DNA of 64,000 nucleotides. Origin: Bradyrhizobium stylosanthis. GTDB taxonomy: Bacteria > Pseudomonadota > Alphaproteobacteria > Rhizobiales > Xanthobacteraceae. The DNA lies in NCBI RefSeq assembly GCF_001641335.1, contig NZ_LVEM01000006.1:124300-188299 (forward strand), written 5' to 3'. Made by a program: the position numbers and the translations under genes. Below the pieces are notes generated by a model. The model ran no database searches and had not been told where the DNA came from. It saw only the letters and a program-made list of their open reading frames with translations. Shown here piece by piece: positions 26,062 to 35,502 of the stretch (the first letter of the stretch is position 1; every line of letters begins with the position of its first letter).

Positions 26062-26360
26062 ATGGCCCTCAGTATTTCCGGCAACCTCGTCATCGACGAG
26101 GAATTTCGCATACCCTCAACCGGCAGCACCGATAACGAGGTCGCAACGCTCTCGGCGGATGCAACGCTGCTCGCCTTCCTCAACGCCCCAACACCAGCCT
26201 CGACACGGGCTTTCCGCAGTACGCCGAATGCGACGACATGATCGTCGCCAGCGGAGCCACGCTATCGCTGGTCGCCCACACCTCGGGCAGGGCCTTCTCG
26301 ACGGGCGTCGGCGTCGCCACGGGTTTCTCCGATATCGACGACGATGCGATCAGCCTCTAG
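26062..26360 (+). pseudogene. Frameshifted small gene, possible remnant of a secreted repeat protein
   Basis: ATG at 26062 behind CGGAGGAATCG. Frame 1 reads MALSISGNLVIDEEFRIP...LLAFLN, then degenerates near 26185-26195; the next frame reads NTSLDTGFPQYAECDDMIVASGATLS and continues ...GFSDIDDDAISL to a TAG at 26358. One missing base explains the break and would give 99 codons. The opening MAL-S/T-[VI]-G-V-x-[LI]DE resembles the start of the giant protein downstream, so it may be a relic of a second substrate. A sequencing error or real frameshifting are alternatives. Confidence 0.5.
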
Positions 26361-26449
26361 CAGGCCGACGCGGTGGATCGCCGACGAGTCTGCGCGTGGA
26401 ATTTCTGAAGTGCATACCTCACCAATAGCTATTTTGGAGGATGGATATC

Positions 26450-29400
26450 ATGGCACTTACAGTCACCGTTACCGGCACGACCGTTACCCTCGACGAAACC
26501 GCCGGCCTGCAGAATGACGATACCAACACGGCCCTCCCGACCGCATTTTCAAGTCGGCTGACGGCACTGGGCGCTCCGGCCGCAGAGATCAACCACGGGG
26601 TCAGCACCGGCAACGTCATCACCATCAGCGGCGTCACGGGGTCGGTCGGCAATCTCTCCTTCACTGACGGGAGCGGCGGTGCGCTGGACGGTGACACGAG
26701 CGGTCTCTTCACCAATGACGGGGAAGAGGTATTTCTGTACACGGATACCCAGAACGACAACATCGTGCTCGGAAAGACCGCGGCCGGCGCCATCGTCTTT
26801 GCGGTCTATCTCGAGGAGACCGGGAGCCCGGTAAGCGGCGGCAAGTTCTGGAGCGTCCAGTACGAGGCGCTGGAGCATCCGGATGGCACCAACCCCGATG
26901 ACTCCCTTGACCTGGGTACCCACCTCAGGGTCGCGGCCAGCGAGGTCATCAATTTCGGCTTCGCCGGTGCACCGTCCGGCAGCAACCTGTTCATGACCTT
27001 CGGCGATCCGAACTCGACCGAGATCGTGGTGATCGGCAAGGACCCGCTCAATCAATCCCAGGGCGGAAACATCTCGAGCAAGGACGTGCTCAATATCAGC
27101 CAGGCCGGCAGCACCACCTCGTTCGGCGTCAACGGCAACGCGATCAACCCCGGTGAAGGTGCGTACATCACCTTCGTGACGGGCGCGAACACGAACTTCC
27201 TCGTGCCCAATCTGGACCAGAACGAGGCCGACGTCGAAGCCAACATCGACTTCCAGAACGTCTTCAATGCGAGCACTGCGTCCTTCACCGTCAACCAGAC
27301 GAACCCGGGCATCGGGCCCGTCACAGTCAAGATCTCGGCCTTCGACACCGCCAAGGAAACCGGCGTGAATTTCGTCGACGGACTCACCAACGACGCGCAC
27401 GTCAATATCACGTCGTTCTCGCTCACCGACGTCGTGGTCAAGTCCGGCAAGACGTCATTTACTCCGGCCGCCTCGATCGACGCCAACGGTGACTTGATCA
27501 TCACCGGCCTCAGCACCGGCGACAAGGTGCAGTGGACCACGAGCGGAACGCACAACCGCGTCCTGATCGAGAACATCAGCGCCACCGACGGCATTTCCGG
27601 CAACGACAACAATACCTTCGACATCGGCGGCTTCAGCTTGAGCAGCGCCAACGCCACGAGCGCCGTGGTCGGCACGTCCGTGCATTTCGAGGATGACGGG
27701 CCGGCGGCTGGGATCGTGCAAGGCGCACCGACGGTGGCGCATGACGAGACTGCGGGTATCCAGGCAGATGCCGATGACACCACCGCGGCAGGCGTGATCG
27801 CGCTGTTTGCTGGCGTCAGCAATGTCAGCACCGACCTCAGCCCGACCGGGTATGCGCAGGACCCAAACGCTGTCGTGAGCTCGACCGGAAGCTCGCTTGG
27901 CACCGACTCGGTGGGCGGAACGATCGTGTTCTCGCTGGCGGTGTCCGCCGCAGGCGTGGACTCCGGCCTCGACACGACGAACGGCACCAGCATCTTCCTG
28001 TTCAAGGAAGGCGACCTGGTGGTCGGCCGCATCGGCAGTGCTGCCGGGGCCGCGGCCTTCGCGGTGGCGATCAACAGCTCGAGCGGCGTCGTCAGCGTGG
28101 CGCAGTACGCCTCGCTGAAGCACCCGAGTGCCGCGAACCCCGACGATTCGGTGTCGATCACCGACAGTGCGCTGCTGGCGGTGGTGACGGTCACCGACGG
28201 CGACGGCGACACGGCGACGAGCTCGACCGGCATCGGCGATGCCGTGCAGTTCCAGGACGACGGCCCGACGGCGGGGATCGCGCAGGGCGCACCGACGGTG
28301 GCGCACGACGAGACCGCGGGTGTCCAGGCGGATGCCGATGACACCACCGACGCCACGGTGTCGGCGCTGTTCGCGGGCGTCAGCAATGTCAGCACCGACC
28401 TCAGCCCGACCGGTTATGCGCAGGACCCGAGCGCTGTCGTGAGCTCGACCGGAAGCTCGCTTGGCGCGGACCAGGAGAGCGGAACGATCGCGTTCTCGCT
28501 GGCGGTTTCCGCCGCAGGCGTGGACTCCGGCCTCGATACGACGAACGGCACCAGCATCTTCCTGTTCAAGGAAGGCAGCCTTGTGGTCGGCCGCATCGGC
28601 GGCGCCGCCGGGGCGGCGGCCTTCGCGGTGGCGATCAACAGCTCGAGCGGCGTCGTCAGCGTGGCGCAGTACGCTTCGCTGAAGCACCCGACCACCACCA
28701 ATCCCGACGATTCGGTGTCGATCACCGACAGTGCGCTGCTGGCGGTGGTGACGGTCACCGACGGTGACGGCGACACCGCGACGAGTTCGACCGGCATCGG
28801 TGATGCCGTGCAGTTCCAGGACGACGGCCCGACGGCGGGGATCGTGCAGGGCGCACCGACAGTGGCGCATGACGAGACCGCAGGTATCCAGGCAGATGCC
28901 GATGACACCACCGCGGCAGGCGTGATCGCGCTGTTTGCTGGCGTCAGCAATGTCAGTACCGACCTCAGCCCGACCGGTTATGCGCAGGACCCGAACGCTG
29001 TCGTGAGCTCGACCGGAAGCTCGCTTGGCGCGGACCAGGAGGGCGGAACGATCGCGTTCTCGCTGGATGTCTCTGCCACCGGGGTGGATTCCGGCCTCGA
29101 TAGCACCAACGGCACCAGCATCTTCCTGTTCAAGGAAGGCAGCCTCGTGGTCGGCCGCATCGGCGGCGCCGCCGGGGCGGCGGCCTTCGCGGTGGCGATC
29201 AACAGCTCGAGCGGGGTCGTCAGCGTGGCGCAATACGCTTCGCTGAAGCACCCGACCACCACCAATCCCGACGATTCGGTGTCGATCACCGACAGTGCGC
29301 TGCTGGCGGTGGTGACGGTCACAGACGGCGACGGCGATACGGCGACGAGCTCGACCGGCATCGGCGATGCCGTGCAGTTCCAGGACGACGGCCCGACGGC

Positions 29401-31687
29401 GGGGATCGTGCAGGGCGCACCGACAGTGGCGCATGACGAGACCGCAGGTATCCAGGCAGATGCCGATGACACCACCGCGGCAGGCGTGATTGCGCTGTTT
29501 GCTGGCGTCAGCAATGTCAGTACCGACCTCAGCCCGACCGGTTATGCGCAGGACCCGAACGCTGTCGTGAGCTCGACCGGAAGCTCGCTTGGCGCGGACC
29601 AGGAGGGCGGAACGATTGCGTTCTCGCTGGATGTCTCTGCCACCGGGGTGGATTCCGGCCTCGATACCACCAACGGCACCAGCATCTTCCTGTTCAAGGA
29701 AGGCAACCTGGTGGTCGGCCGCATCGGCGGCGCCGCCGGGGCGGCGGCCTTCGCGGTCGCGATCAACAGCACGAGCGGCGTCGTCAGCGTGGCGCAGTAC
29801 GCCTCGCTGAAGCACCCGACTACGACGAATCCCGACGATTCGGTGTCGATCACCGACAGTGCGCTGCTGGCGGTGGTGACGGTCACCGACGGCGACGGCG
29901 ACCAGGCGACGAGCTCGACCGGCATCGGCGATGCCGTGCAGTTCCAGGACGACGGCCCGACGGCGGGGATCGTGCAGGGCGCACCGACGGTGGCGCATGA
30001 CGAGACCGCGGGTGTCCAGGCAGATGCCGATGACACCACAGACGCCGCGGTGGCGGCGTTGTTCACCGGCGTCAGCAATGTCAGCACCGATCTGACGGCC
30101 GGCTTCGCGCAGGACCCGAACGCTGTCGTGAGCTCGACCGGAAGCTCGCTTGGCGCGGACCAGGAGGGCGGAACGATCGCGTTCTCGCTGGATGTCTCTG
30201 CCACCGGGGTGGATTCCGGCCTCGATACGACGAACGGCACCAGCATCTTCCTGTTCAAGGAAGGCAGCCTTGTGGTCGGCCGCATCGGCGGTGCCGCCGG
30301 GGCGGCGGCCTTCGCGGTGGCGATCAACAGCTCGAGCGGGGTCGTCAGCGTGGCGCAATACGCTTCGCTGAAGCACCCGACAGGAGGTACCAGCTACGAT
30401 GAGTCGATCAACATCACCGACGCTGCGCTGCTGGCGGTGGTGACCGTCACCGACGGTGATGGCGACACGGCGACGAGTTCGACCGGCATCGGCGATGCCG
30501 TGCAGTTCCAGGACGACGGGCCGACCATCGGGCCCATCGCCGATGGGCAGGTGGACTTCTCTGCTCTCTCTTTCGTAACCAAGACGCTCAACGGAGTGGT
30601 CGGAGCGGATGATCCGGCGACCTACAGCATCACGAGCTCGCCGGCGAGCCTGACGATCCTCGATGGCACGGTCTCGCAGATGACGCTGCTCCGGGATCTC
30701 TCGAACAACGACACTGTCGCTACCTATTACAAGGACGTTGATAACAGCGGCACTCACACTGCAAACGACATCGACTTCTTCAAGCTGACCCTGTCCGGCG
30801 GCAACTACACCTTCGATGTCCTGCAGAATCCCCCGCCCGCGGAGATCAGCTTCAGCTTCGCCGGCGCGCCCTCCGGCAGCAATCTGTTCATGACCTTCGG
30901 CGATCCGACCTCGACCCAGATCGTGGTGATCGGGGAGAATCCGCTGAACCAGTCCGAGGGCGGAAACATCACGACCAAGGACGTGCTCAATATCAGTCAG
31001 GCCGGCAGCACCACCTCGTTCGGTGTCAACGGCAACGCGCTCAATGACAACGCCAACTATCCCACTGAGGGCGCGTACATCACCTACGTGACGGGCACGA
31101 ATACGAACTTCCTCGTGCCCAATCTGGACCAGAACGAGGCCGACGTCGAAGCCAACATCGACTTCCAGAACGTCTTCAATGCGACCGGCGCGTCCTTCAC
31201 CGTCAACCAGACCAACCCGGGCGTCGGTCCCGTCACCGTCAAGATCACGGCCTTCAGCACCGTCAAGGAAACGGGGGTGAATTTCGTCGACGGGCTCACC
31301 AACGACCAGCACGTCAATATCACGTCGGCTTCGGTCACCGACCTCGTCGTCAAGACGGGCAACACGTCATTTACTCCCGTTGCCACGATCGACCAGGACG
31401 GCAACTTGATCATCACAGGGCTGAGCACCGGCGACAAGGTGTCGTGGTCGACGGGTGCAACGACCCACGACCGGGTCCTGATCGAAAACATCAGCGCCAA
31501 TGACGGCATTGCCGGCAACGACAACAACACTTTCGATATCGGCGGGTTCAGCCTGATCCAGTCGCAGCCGGCGCCCGACGAAAAGCTCGACTTCACCGTT
31601 CAGATCGCTGATGCCGATGGGGATACGGCGTCCAGCAGCTTCTCCGTCAGGATCGACGGAAACCACGACGGCGTCATCAACGTCTGA
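26450..31687 (+). CDS. Giant type I-secreted repeat protein (T1SS-143/DUF5801-like)
   Basis: 1745 aa. The ATG at 26450 is preferred over 26441 because GGAGG at 26436-26440 touches the latter. No N-terminal signal peptide, as expected for type I secretion. Layout: an N-terminal module (1-165) that is a diverged copy of the repeat unit; domain X (about 168-400); five 188-residue repeats (421-1359); a linker; a second domain X (about 1466-1702); an acidic C-terminus (ADADGDTASSSFSVRIDGN) likely bearing the export signal. Each repeat ends VTVTDGDGDTATSS and FQDDGP, the hallmark I know from T1SS-143/DUF5801 repeats. No glycine-rich RTX nonapeptides are seen. The exporter genes follow directly. A surface adhesin or biofilm matrix protein is the likely role. 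Confidence 0.8.
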   Translation: MALTVTVTGTTVTLDETAGLQNDDTNTALPTAFSSRLTALGAPAAEINHGVSTGNVITISGVTGSVGNLSFTDGSGGALDGDTSGLFTNDGEEVFLYTDTQNDNIVLGKTAAGAIVFAVYLEETGSPVSGGKFWSVQYEALEHPDGTNPDDSLDLGTHLRVAASEVINFGFAGAPSGSNLFMTFGDPNSTEIVVIGKDPLNQSQGGNISSKDVLNISQAGSTTSFGVNGNAINPGEGAYITFVTGANTNFLVPNLDQNEADVEANIDFQNVFNASTASFTVNQTNPGIGPVTVKISAFDTAKETGVNFVDGLTNDAHVNITSFSLTDVVVKSGKTSFTPAASIDANGDLIITGLSTGDKVQWTTSGTHNRVLIENISATDGISGNDNNTFDIGGFSLSSANATSAVVGTSVHFEDDGPAAGIVQGAPTVAHDETAGIQADADDTTAAGVIALFAGVSNVSTDLSPTGYAQDPNAVVSSTGSSLGTDSVGGTIVFSLAVSAAGVDSGLDTTNGTSIFLFKEGDLVVGRIGSAAGAAAFAVAINSSSGVVSVAQYASLKHPSAANPDDSVSITDSALLAVVTVTDGDGDTATSSTGIGDAVQFQDDGPTAGIAQGAPTVAHDETAGVQADADDTTDATVSALFAGVSNVSTDLSPTGYAQDPSAVVSSTGSSLGADQESGTIAFSLAVSAAGVDSGLDTTNGTSIFLFKEGSLVVGRIGGAAGAAAFAVAINSSSGVVSVAQYASLKHPTTTNPDDSVSITDSALLAVVTVTDGDGDTATSSTGIGDAVQFQDDGPTAGIVQGAPTVAHDETAGIQADADDTTAAGVIALFAGVSNVSTDLSPTGYAQDPNAVVSSTGSSLGADQEGGTIAFSLDVSATGVDSGLDSTNGTSIFLFKEGSLVVGRIGGAAGAAAFAVAINSSSGVVSVAQYASLKHPTTTNPDDSVSITDSALLAVVTVTDGDGDTATSSTGIGDAVQFQDDGPTAGIVQGAPTVAHDETAGIQADADDTTAAGVIALFAGVSNVSTDLSPTGYAQDPNAVVSSTGSSLGADQEGGTIAFSLDVSATGVDSGLDTTNGTSIFLFKEGNLVVGRIGGAAGAAAFAVAINSTSGVVSVAQYASLKHPTTTNPDDSVSITDSALLAVVTVTDGDGDQATSSTGIGDAVQFQDDGPTAGIVQGAPTVAHDETAGVQADADDTTDAAVAALFTGVSNVSTDLTAGFAQDPNAVVSSTGSSLGADQEGGTIAFSLDVSATGVDSGLDTTNGTSIFLFKEGSLVVGRIGGAAGAAAFAVAINSSSGVVSVAQYASLKHPTGGTSYDESINITDAALLAVVTVTDGDGDTATSSTGIGDAVQFQDDGPTIGPIADGQVDFSALSFVTKTLNGVVGADDPATYSITSSPASLTILDGTVSQMTLLRDLSNNDTVATYYKDVDNSGTHTANDIDFFKLTLSGGNYTFDVLQNPPPAEISFSFAGAPSGSNLFMTFGDPTSTQIVVIGENPLNQSEGGNITTKDVLNISQAGSTTSFGVNGNALNDNANYPTEGAYITYVTGTNTNFLVPNLDQNEADVEANIDFQNVFNATGASFTVNQTNPGVGPVTVKITAFSTVKETGVNFVDGLTNDQHVNITSASVTDLVVKTGNTSFTPVATIDQDGNLIITGLSTGDKVSWSTGATTHDRVLIENISANDGIAGNDNNTFDIGGFSLIQSQPAPDEKLDFTVQIADADGDTASSSFSVRIDGNHDGVINV
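27710..30526 (+). repeat. Five tandem 564-bp coding repeats
   Basis: Units start at 27710, 28274, 28838, 29402 and 29966; the first four are 564 bp, the fifth 561 bp. Units 3 and 4 differ at only four residues out of 188. Such near-identity marks recent duplication or gene conversion, and copy number may vary between strains or be collapsed in short-read assemblies. Confidence 0.95.
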
Positions 31688-31697
31688 ATCGCAAGCC

Positions 31698-31730
31698 GCC
31701 GGCTGCGCGCCGCTTTGGCGCGCAGCCGGC
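31698..31730 (+). promoter_or_regulatory. Perfect 14-bp hairpin between substrate and exporter genes
   Basis: GCCGGCTGCGCGCC, loop GCTTT, GGCGCGCAGCCGGC, starting 10 nt after the giant gene's stop and ending 26 nt before the exporter's ATG. There is no T-run, so it is more likely a partial terminator, RNase barrier or 3'-end stabiliser that lets the substrate be made in excess of the exporter. Confidence 0.7.
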
Positions 31731-31756
31731 ACCTCACATCGGGCGGGTCATGCTGC

Positions 31757-33508
31757 ATGAAATTTCAAGAACCTGACTTCAATCAGTCGCCGAACGCGCG
31801 TCTCTGGTCCTCGCCGCTTCAGGCCTGTCGCGGCGTGCTGGTCGGGCTCGGCCTGATCACCGCCATGCTGAACGTGCTGTACCTGACCGGCTCGTTCTTC
31901 ATGCTCGAAGTCTACGACCGCGTGGTGCCGAGCCGCAGCGTGCCGACGCTGATCGGCCTCGCCGCACTGGTCGTCGCGCTCTATTCGTTCCAGGCGTTCC
32001 TCGACATTCTGCGCGGGCGCATCCTGGTCCGCATCGGCGAATGGCTCGACCGTGCATTCTCGGCGCGCGCCTATGACATCGTCGCGCGCTGGCCGTTGCG
32101 GGCGCGCGCGAGCGGCGACGGGCTGCAGCCGGTGCGCGATCTCGACCAGGTGCGTAGCTATCTCTCCGGGCTCGGCCCGACCGCGCTGTTCGATCTGCCA
32201 TGGATCCCGTTCTACCTCGCGATCTGCTTTCTGTTTCATCCGCTGATCGGACTCACGGCGTCGATCGGATCGCTGTTGCTCGTGTCGCTGACCCTCCTGA
32301 CCAACCGGCTGACGCGCGAACGCACCAGGGAGGTCACCGGCCAGATCGCGCAGCGCAACGCGCTCGCCGAGGCCAGCCGCCGGAACGCCGAGGTCTTGCA
32401 GGCCATGGGCATGCGCGGGCGCCTTGCCGCGCGCTGGGCGGAGGCCAATGACAGCTACATGGCCACCCAGCGCAGTGCCGCCGATATCACCGGCGGCTTC
32501 GGCTCCGCTTCCAAGGTGCTGCGCATGGTGCTGCAATCGGCGGTGCTCGGCGTCGGCGGCTATCTCGTCATCATCCAGGAGGCGACCGCCGGAATTATCA
32601 TTGCCGGCTCGATCCTCGCCTCGCGCGCGCTCGCGCCGGTCGAACTCGCCATCGCCCACTGGAAGAGCCTGATCGCGGCCCGGCAGAGCTGGAAACGTCT
32701 GCAGCAGCAATGGGCGCAACTCCCGGCCGAGGTGGAGAAGACGCCGTTGCCGCCGCCGTGCAAGGCCCTCGCCGTCGAGGCCGTCTCCGTGGCGGCGCCG
32801 GGCGAACAGGTCGCCGTCGTGCTGGATGCCTCCTTCGCGTTGAACCCGGGGCAAGGGGTCGGCATCGTCGGCCCGAGCGCATCGGGCAAGTCGTCGCTGG
32901 TGCGTGCCGTCGTCGGCGTGTGGGGGGCGGCACGCGGCAAGGTGCGGCTGGACGGCGCCGCGCTCGAACAATGGAGCTGCGAGGCGCTCGGCCGCCATAT
33001 CGGCTATCTGCCCCAGGACGTCGAGCTGTTCGCCGGCACTGTGGCGCAGAACATCAACCGCTTCGAGCCTGCCCCCGATGCCGAGGCTACCATCGCCGCC
33101 GCGAACGCGGCCGGTGTGCACCAGATGGTGCTGCGGTTGCCGAAGGGCTACGACACCTCGATCGGCGAAGGCGGCGCGGCGCTCTCTGCCGGGCAGCGGC
33201 AGCGCATTGCGCTTGCCCGCGCGCTCTACCGCGACCCCTTCCTGGTGGTGCTCGACGAGCCCAACTCCAATCTCGACGCCGAGGGCGACCAGGCCCTGAC
33301 GCAAGCCATTCTCGGCGTGCGCGCGCGCGGCGGCATTGTCATCGTCGTCGCGCACCGCACCAGCGCGCTCGCCGGTGTGGACCAATTGATCGTGATGGCC
33401 GAGGGGCGCGTGCAGGCGTTCGGACCCAAGGACGCGCTGCTGGCCAAGATGATGCAGCCGCGGCCGGCGGTGCCGCTCAAGATCGTAACCGAGGGAGCAA
33501 ACCCGTGA
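31757..33508 (+). CDS. Type I secretion ABC exporter (PrtD/HlyB-like, no peptidase domain)
   Basis: 583 aa, start at 31757. An N-terminal six-helix membrane domain (about 25-300, e.g. GLITAMLNVLYLTGSFFMLEVYDRV) is followed by the ATPase: Walker A GPSASGKSS, Q-loop GYLPQDVELFAGTV, signature LSAGQRQRIALARAL, Walker B LVVLDEPNSNLD and H-loop VVAHRTS. The VYDRV and LPQDVELF segments are typical of type I exporters. No C39-like domain precedes it. It should move the repeat protein across the inner membrane in one step. The stop overlaps the adaptor start (GTGA). No TolC gene is in the window. Confidence 0.88.
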   Translation: MKFQEPDFNQSPNARLWSSPLQACRGVLVGLGLITAMLNVLYLTGSFFMLEVYDRVVPSRSVPTLIGLAALVVALYSFQAFLDILRGRILVRIGEWLDRAFSARAYDIVARWPLRARASGDGLQPVRDLDQVRSYLSGLGPTALFDLPWIPFYLAICFLFHPLIGLTASIGSLLLVSLTLLTNRLTRERTREVTGQIAQRNALAEASRRNAEVLQAMGMRGRLAARWAEANDSYMATQRSAADITGGFGSASKVLRMVLQSAVLGVGGYLVIIQEATAGIIIAGSILASRALAPVELAIAHWKSLIAARQSWKRLQQQWAQLPAEVEKTPLPPPCKALAVEAVSVAAPGEQVAVVLDASFALNPGQGVGIVGPSASGKSSLVRAVVGVWGAARGKVRLDGAALEQWSCEALGRHIGYLPQDVELFAGTVAQNINRFEPAPDAEATIAAANAAGVHQMVLRLPKGYDTSIGEGGAALSAGQRQRIALARALYRDPFLVVLDEPNSNLDAEGDQALTQAILGVRARGGIVIVVAHRTSALAGVDQLIVMAEGRVQAFGPKDALLAKMMQPRPAVPLKIVTEGANP

Positions 33509-34815
33509 ACCGCGAGCCGGTGAACCAGGTCCCGCACGCGATCCGCCAACACCTGCGCGCCGGCCTCGCGGGCGTCATCATTCTTGCCGGCGGCGTCGGC
33601 GGCTGGGCCGCGACCACGGAACTGGCCGGCGCCGTCATTGGCTCCGGCACGCTGGTGGTCGACAGCTACACCAAGAAGGTGCAGCATCCGACTGGCGGCG
33701 TGGTCGGTGAACTCAACGTTCGCGAGGGCGCCCGGGTGACGGCCGGCGACGTGATCGTGCGCCTCGACGAGACGGTGACGCGGGCCAATCTCCTGATCGT
33801 CGTCAAGAGCCTCGACGAACAGACGGCGCGCCGGGCGCGGCTCGAGGCGGAACGCGACGATCAGGAGTGGCTCGGCTTTCCCGCAGACCTCGTCGGGCGC
33901 ATCGCTGATCCGGACGTCGCTCGCTTGATCGTCGGCGAGCGCAAGCTGTTCGAGCTGCGCCGCGTCGCCCGCGCCGGCAAGAAGGCACAGCTCAACGAGC
34001 GCATCGGCCAGCTTCAAGAGCAGATCCGCGGGCTCGAGGAGCAGATCCAGGCGAAAGACAGGGAAACCACCTTCATCGACCAGGAACTGCTGGGCGTGCG
34101 CGATCTGTGGCGAAAGAATCTGGTCCAGATCTCGCGCCTGACCACGCTCGAGCGCGACGCGGTGCGCGTGCATGGCGAACGCGGCGCGCTGGTCGCCGCC
34201 ATCGCCGAAGCCAGGGGCCGGATCACCGAGACCACGTTGCAAATCATGCAGATCGATCAGGATCTGCGTAGCGAGGTCGGAAAGGATCTCGCCGAGATCC
34301 GCGCCAAGACCTCGGAGCTGGTCGAGAAACGCGTGGCCGCCGAGGATCAGCTCAAGCGCATCGATATTCGGGCGCCGCAGGACGGCACCGTGCATCAACT
34401 GGCGCTGCACACCGTCGGCGGCGTCATCAGCCCCGGCGAGCAGATCATGCTCATCGTCCCCGCCCATGACGCGCTCGTCGTCGAGGTGCGGATTCCCCCG
34501 CACGAGATCGATCGTCTGTCGGTCGGCCAGCCGGTGCTGTTGCGCTTCACGGCCTTCAACCAGCGCACCACGCCTCAGCTCAACGGCGAGGTGAGCAACG
34601 TCTCCGCCGACGTCTCAGTCGACCAGAAAGGCACGGCGAGCTTCTACGTCGCCCGCATCGCCGTTCCCGAGGCGGAGATCGCACGCCTTGGCGAGCTGAA
34701 GCTGATCGCCGGCATGCCGGTCGAAGCCTTCATCCAGACCGGTCAGCGCACGGTGATGTCGTACCTCGTCAAGCCGCTCTCCGATCAGTTGATGCGCGCT
34801 TGGCGCGAACGCTAG
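33505..34815 (+). CDS. Type I secretion periplasmic adaptor (HlyD/PrtE family)
   Basis: 436 aa from a GTG start overlapping the exporter stop. One N-terminal membrane helix (about 18-38), a lipoyl half-motif VQHPTGGVVGELNVREGARVTAGDVIVRLD, a long coiled coil (about 100-285), the second half-motif KRIDIRAPQDGTVHQLALHT, and a beta-barrel with RIPPHEIDRLSVGQPV. The C-terminal GMPVEAFIQTGQRTVMSYL is the typical PrtE/HlyD ending. It links the ABC exporter to an outer-membrane TolC-type channel encoded elsewhere. Confidence 0.88.
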   Translation: MNREPVNQVPHAIRQHLRAGLAGVIILAGGVGGWAATTELAGAVIGSGTLVVDSYTKKVQHPTGGVVGELNVREGARVTAGDVIVRLDETVTRANLLIVVKSLDEQTARRARLEAERDDQEWLGFPADLVGRIADPDVARLIVGERKLFELRRVARAGKKAQLNERIGQLQEQIRGLEEQIQAKDRETTFIDQELLGVRDLWRKNLVQISRLTTLERDAVRVHGERGALVAAIAEARGRITETTLQIMQIDQDLRSEVGKDLAEIRAKTSELVEKRVAAEDQLKRIDIRAPQDGTVHQLALHTVGGVISPGEQIMLIVPAHDALVVEVRIPPHEIDRLSVGQPVLLRFTAFNQRTTPQLNGEVSNVSADVSVDQKGTASFYVARIAVPEAEIARLGELKLIAGMPVEAFIQTGQRTVMSYLVKPLSDQLMRAWRER

Positions 34816-34830
34816 CGCGAACCCGGCGCT

Positions 34831-35137
34831 CACCGCGAGATCCTGGTCCTGGCGCAAGGCCGCGCCCAGCTCTTCGGCCCGCGCGACAGCGTTCTCGCCA
34901 AGGCGACGCCAGACGCTTCGAGTCCCCCGACGTCACCCAGGACAGCAAGACCGGCACGAACTACTTCACGGTGCGCATCACGGTTCCGGACACGGAGGTC
35001 GCGCGCCTCAACGGCACGACGCTGCTTCCCGGCATGCCGGTCGAAGCCTTCATCCAGACCGGGGCAGGCGCACGGTGATGTCCTATCTCATCAAGCCCAT
35101 GCGCGATCAGGCCGCGCGGGCATTCCGGGAAAGATGA
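34831..35137 (+). pseudogene. Remains of a second type I exporter/adaptor pair
   Basis: Just after the intact adaptor, one frame reads REILVLAQGRAQLFGPRDSV, matching the end of an ABC exporter (compare QLIVMAEGRVQAFGPKDAL in the intact copy). About 90 bp on, another frame reads SPDVTQDSKTGTNYFTVRIT and GMPVEAFIQTG, matching the end of an adaptor. A further shift near 35065 leads to RTVMSYLIKPMRDQAARAFR and a TGA at 35135. The middle, including nearly all of the adaptor, is deleted. A duplicated secretion operon has decayed here by deletion and frameshift. Confidence 0.75.
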
Positions 35138-35502
35138 GGAGTTCCATCAAGAGAGAGCCCGGGCGGCGCCGAACCGGCCCGGCCGCCATCAGCCGATGAG
35201 ATAGCCGGGATTGCCGGGTACGCGCTCCCCCAAGCGCGTCGGCTTTGCCCAATACGCGCCTTCGTCGGCCTATTTCATCATGAAAATGGCGCCCCCGCGC
35301 GTGCGGACAGGAACCGCGCCTCCGGGAACCCCGAGATCGCATGCCGGCAGGGCAACCTCAAAAGCACTCAAACGGTTGAAATAGGAACATAATCTCTGCT
35401 AGGCGTCGATCCGGGCCCACCCGGGAAATAGTGGCAATTGAGTTCCACCCCGCGGGGTGTTGGTATCAAGGGCCTTGGACAAGCGAAGCACGGTCGAATC
35501 TG
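35138..35502. other. Intergenic region before the LuxR regulator
   Basis: No gene recognised. The frame of the regulator stays open up to a GTG at 35431. Between 35150 and 35400 I see only short low-quality frames. Confidence 0.5.

Noticed and set aside
27710..30526. CRISPR-like periodic repeats
   Set aside because: The period is 564 bp and entirely coding, with no short repeat/spacer structure.
27455..31312. 1285-codon open frame antisense to the repeat protein gene
   Set aside because: It exists only because the repeat units keep the same third-position G/C bias on the other strand; arginine/histidine-rich translation and no start signal.
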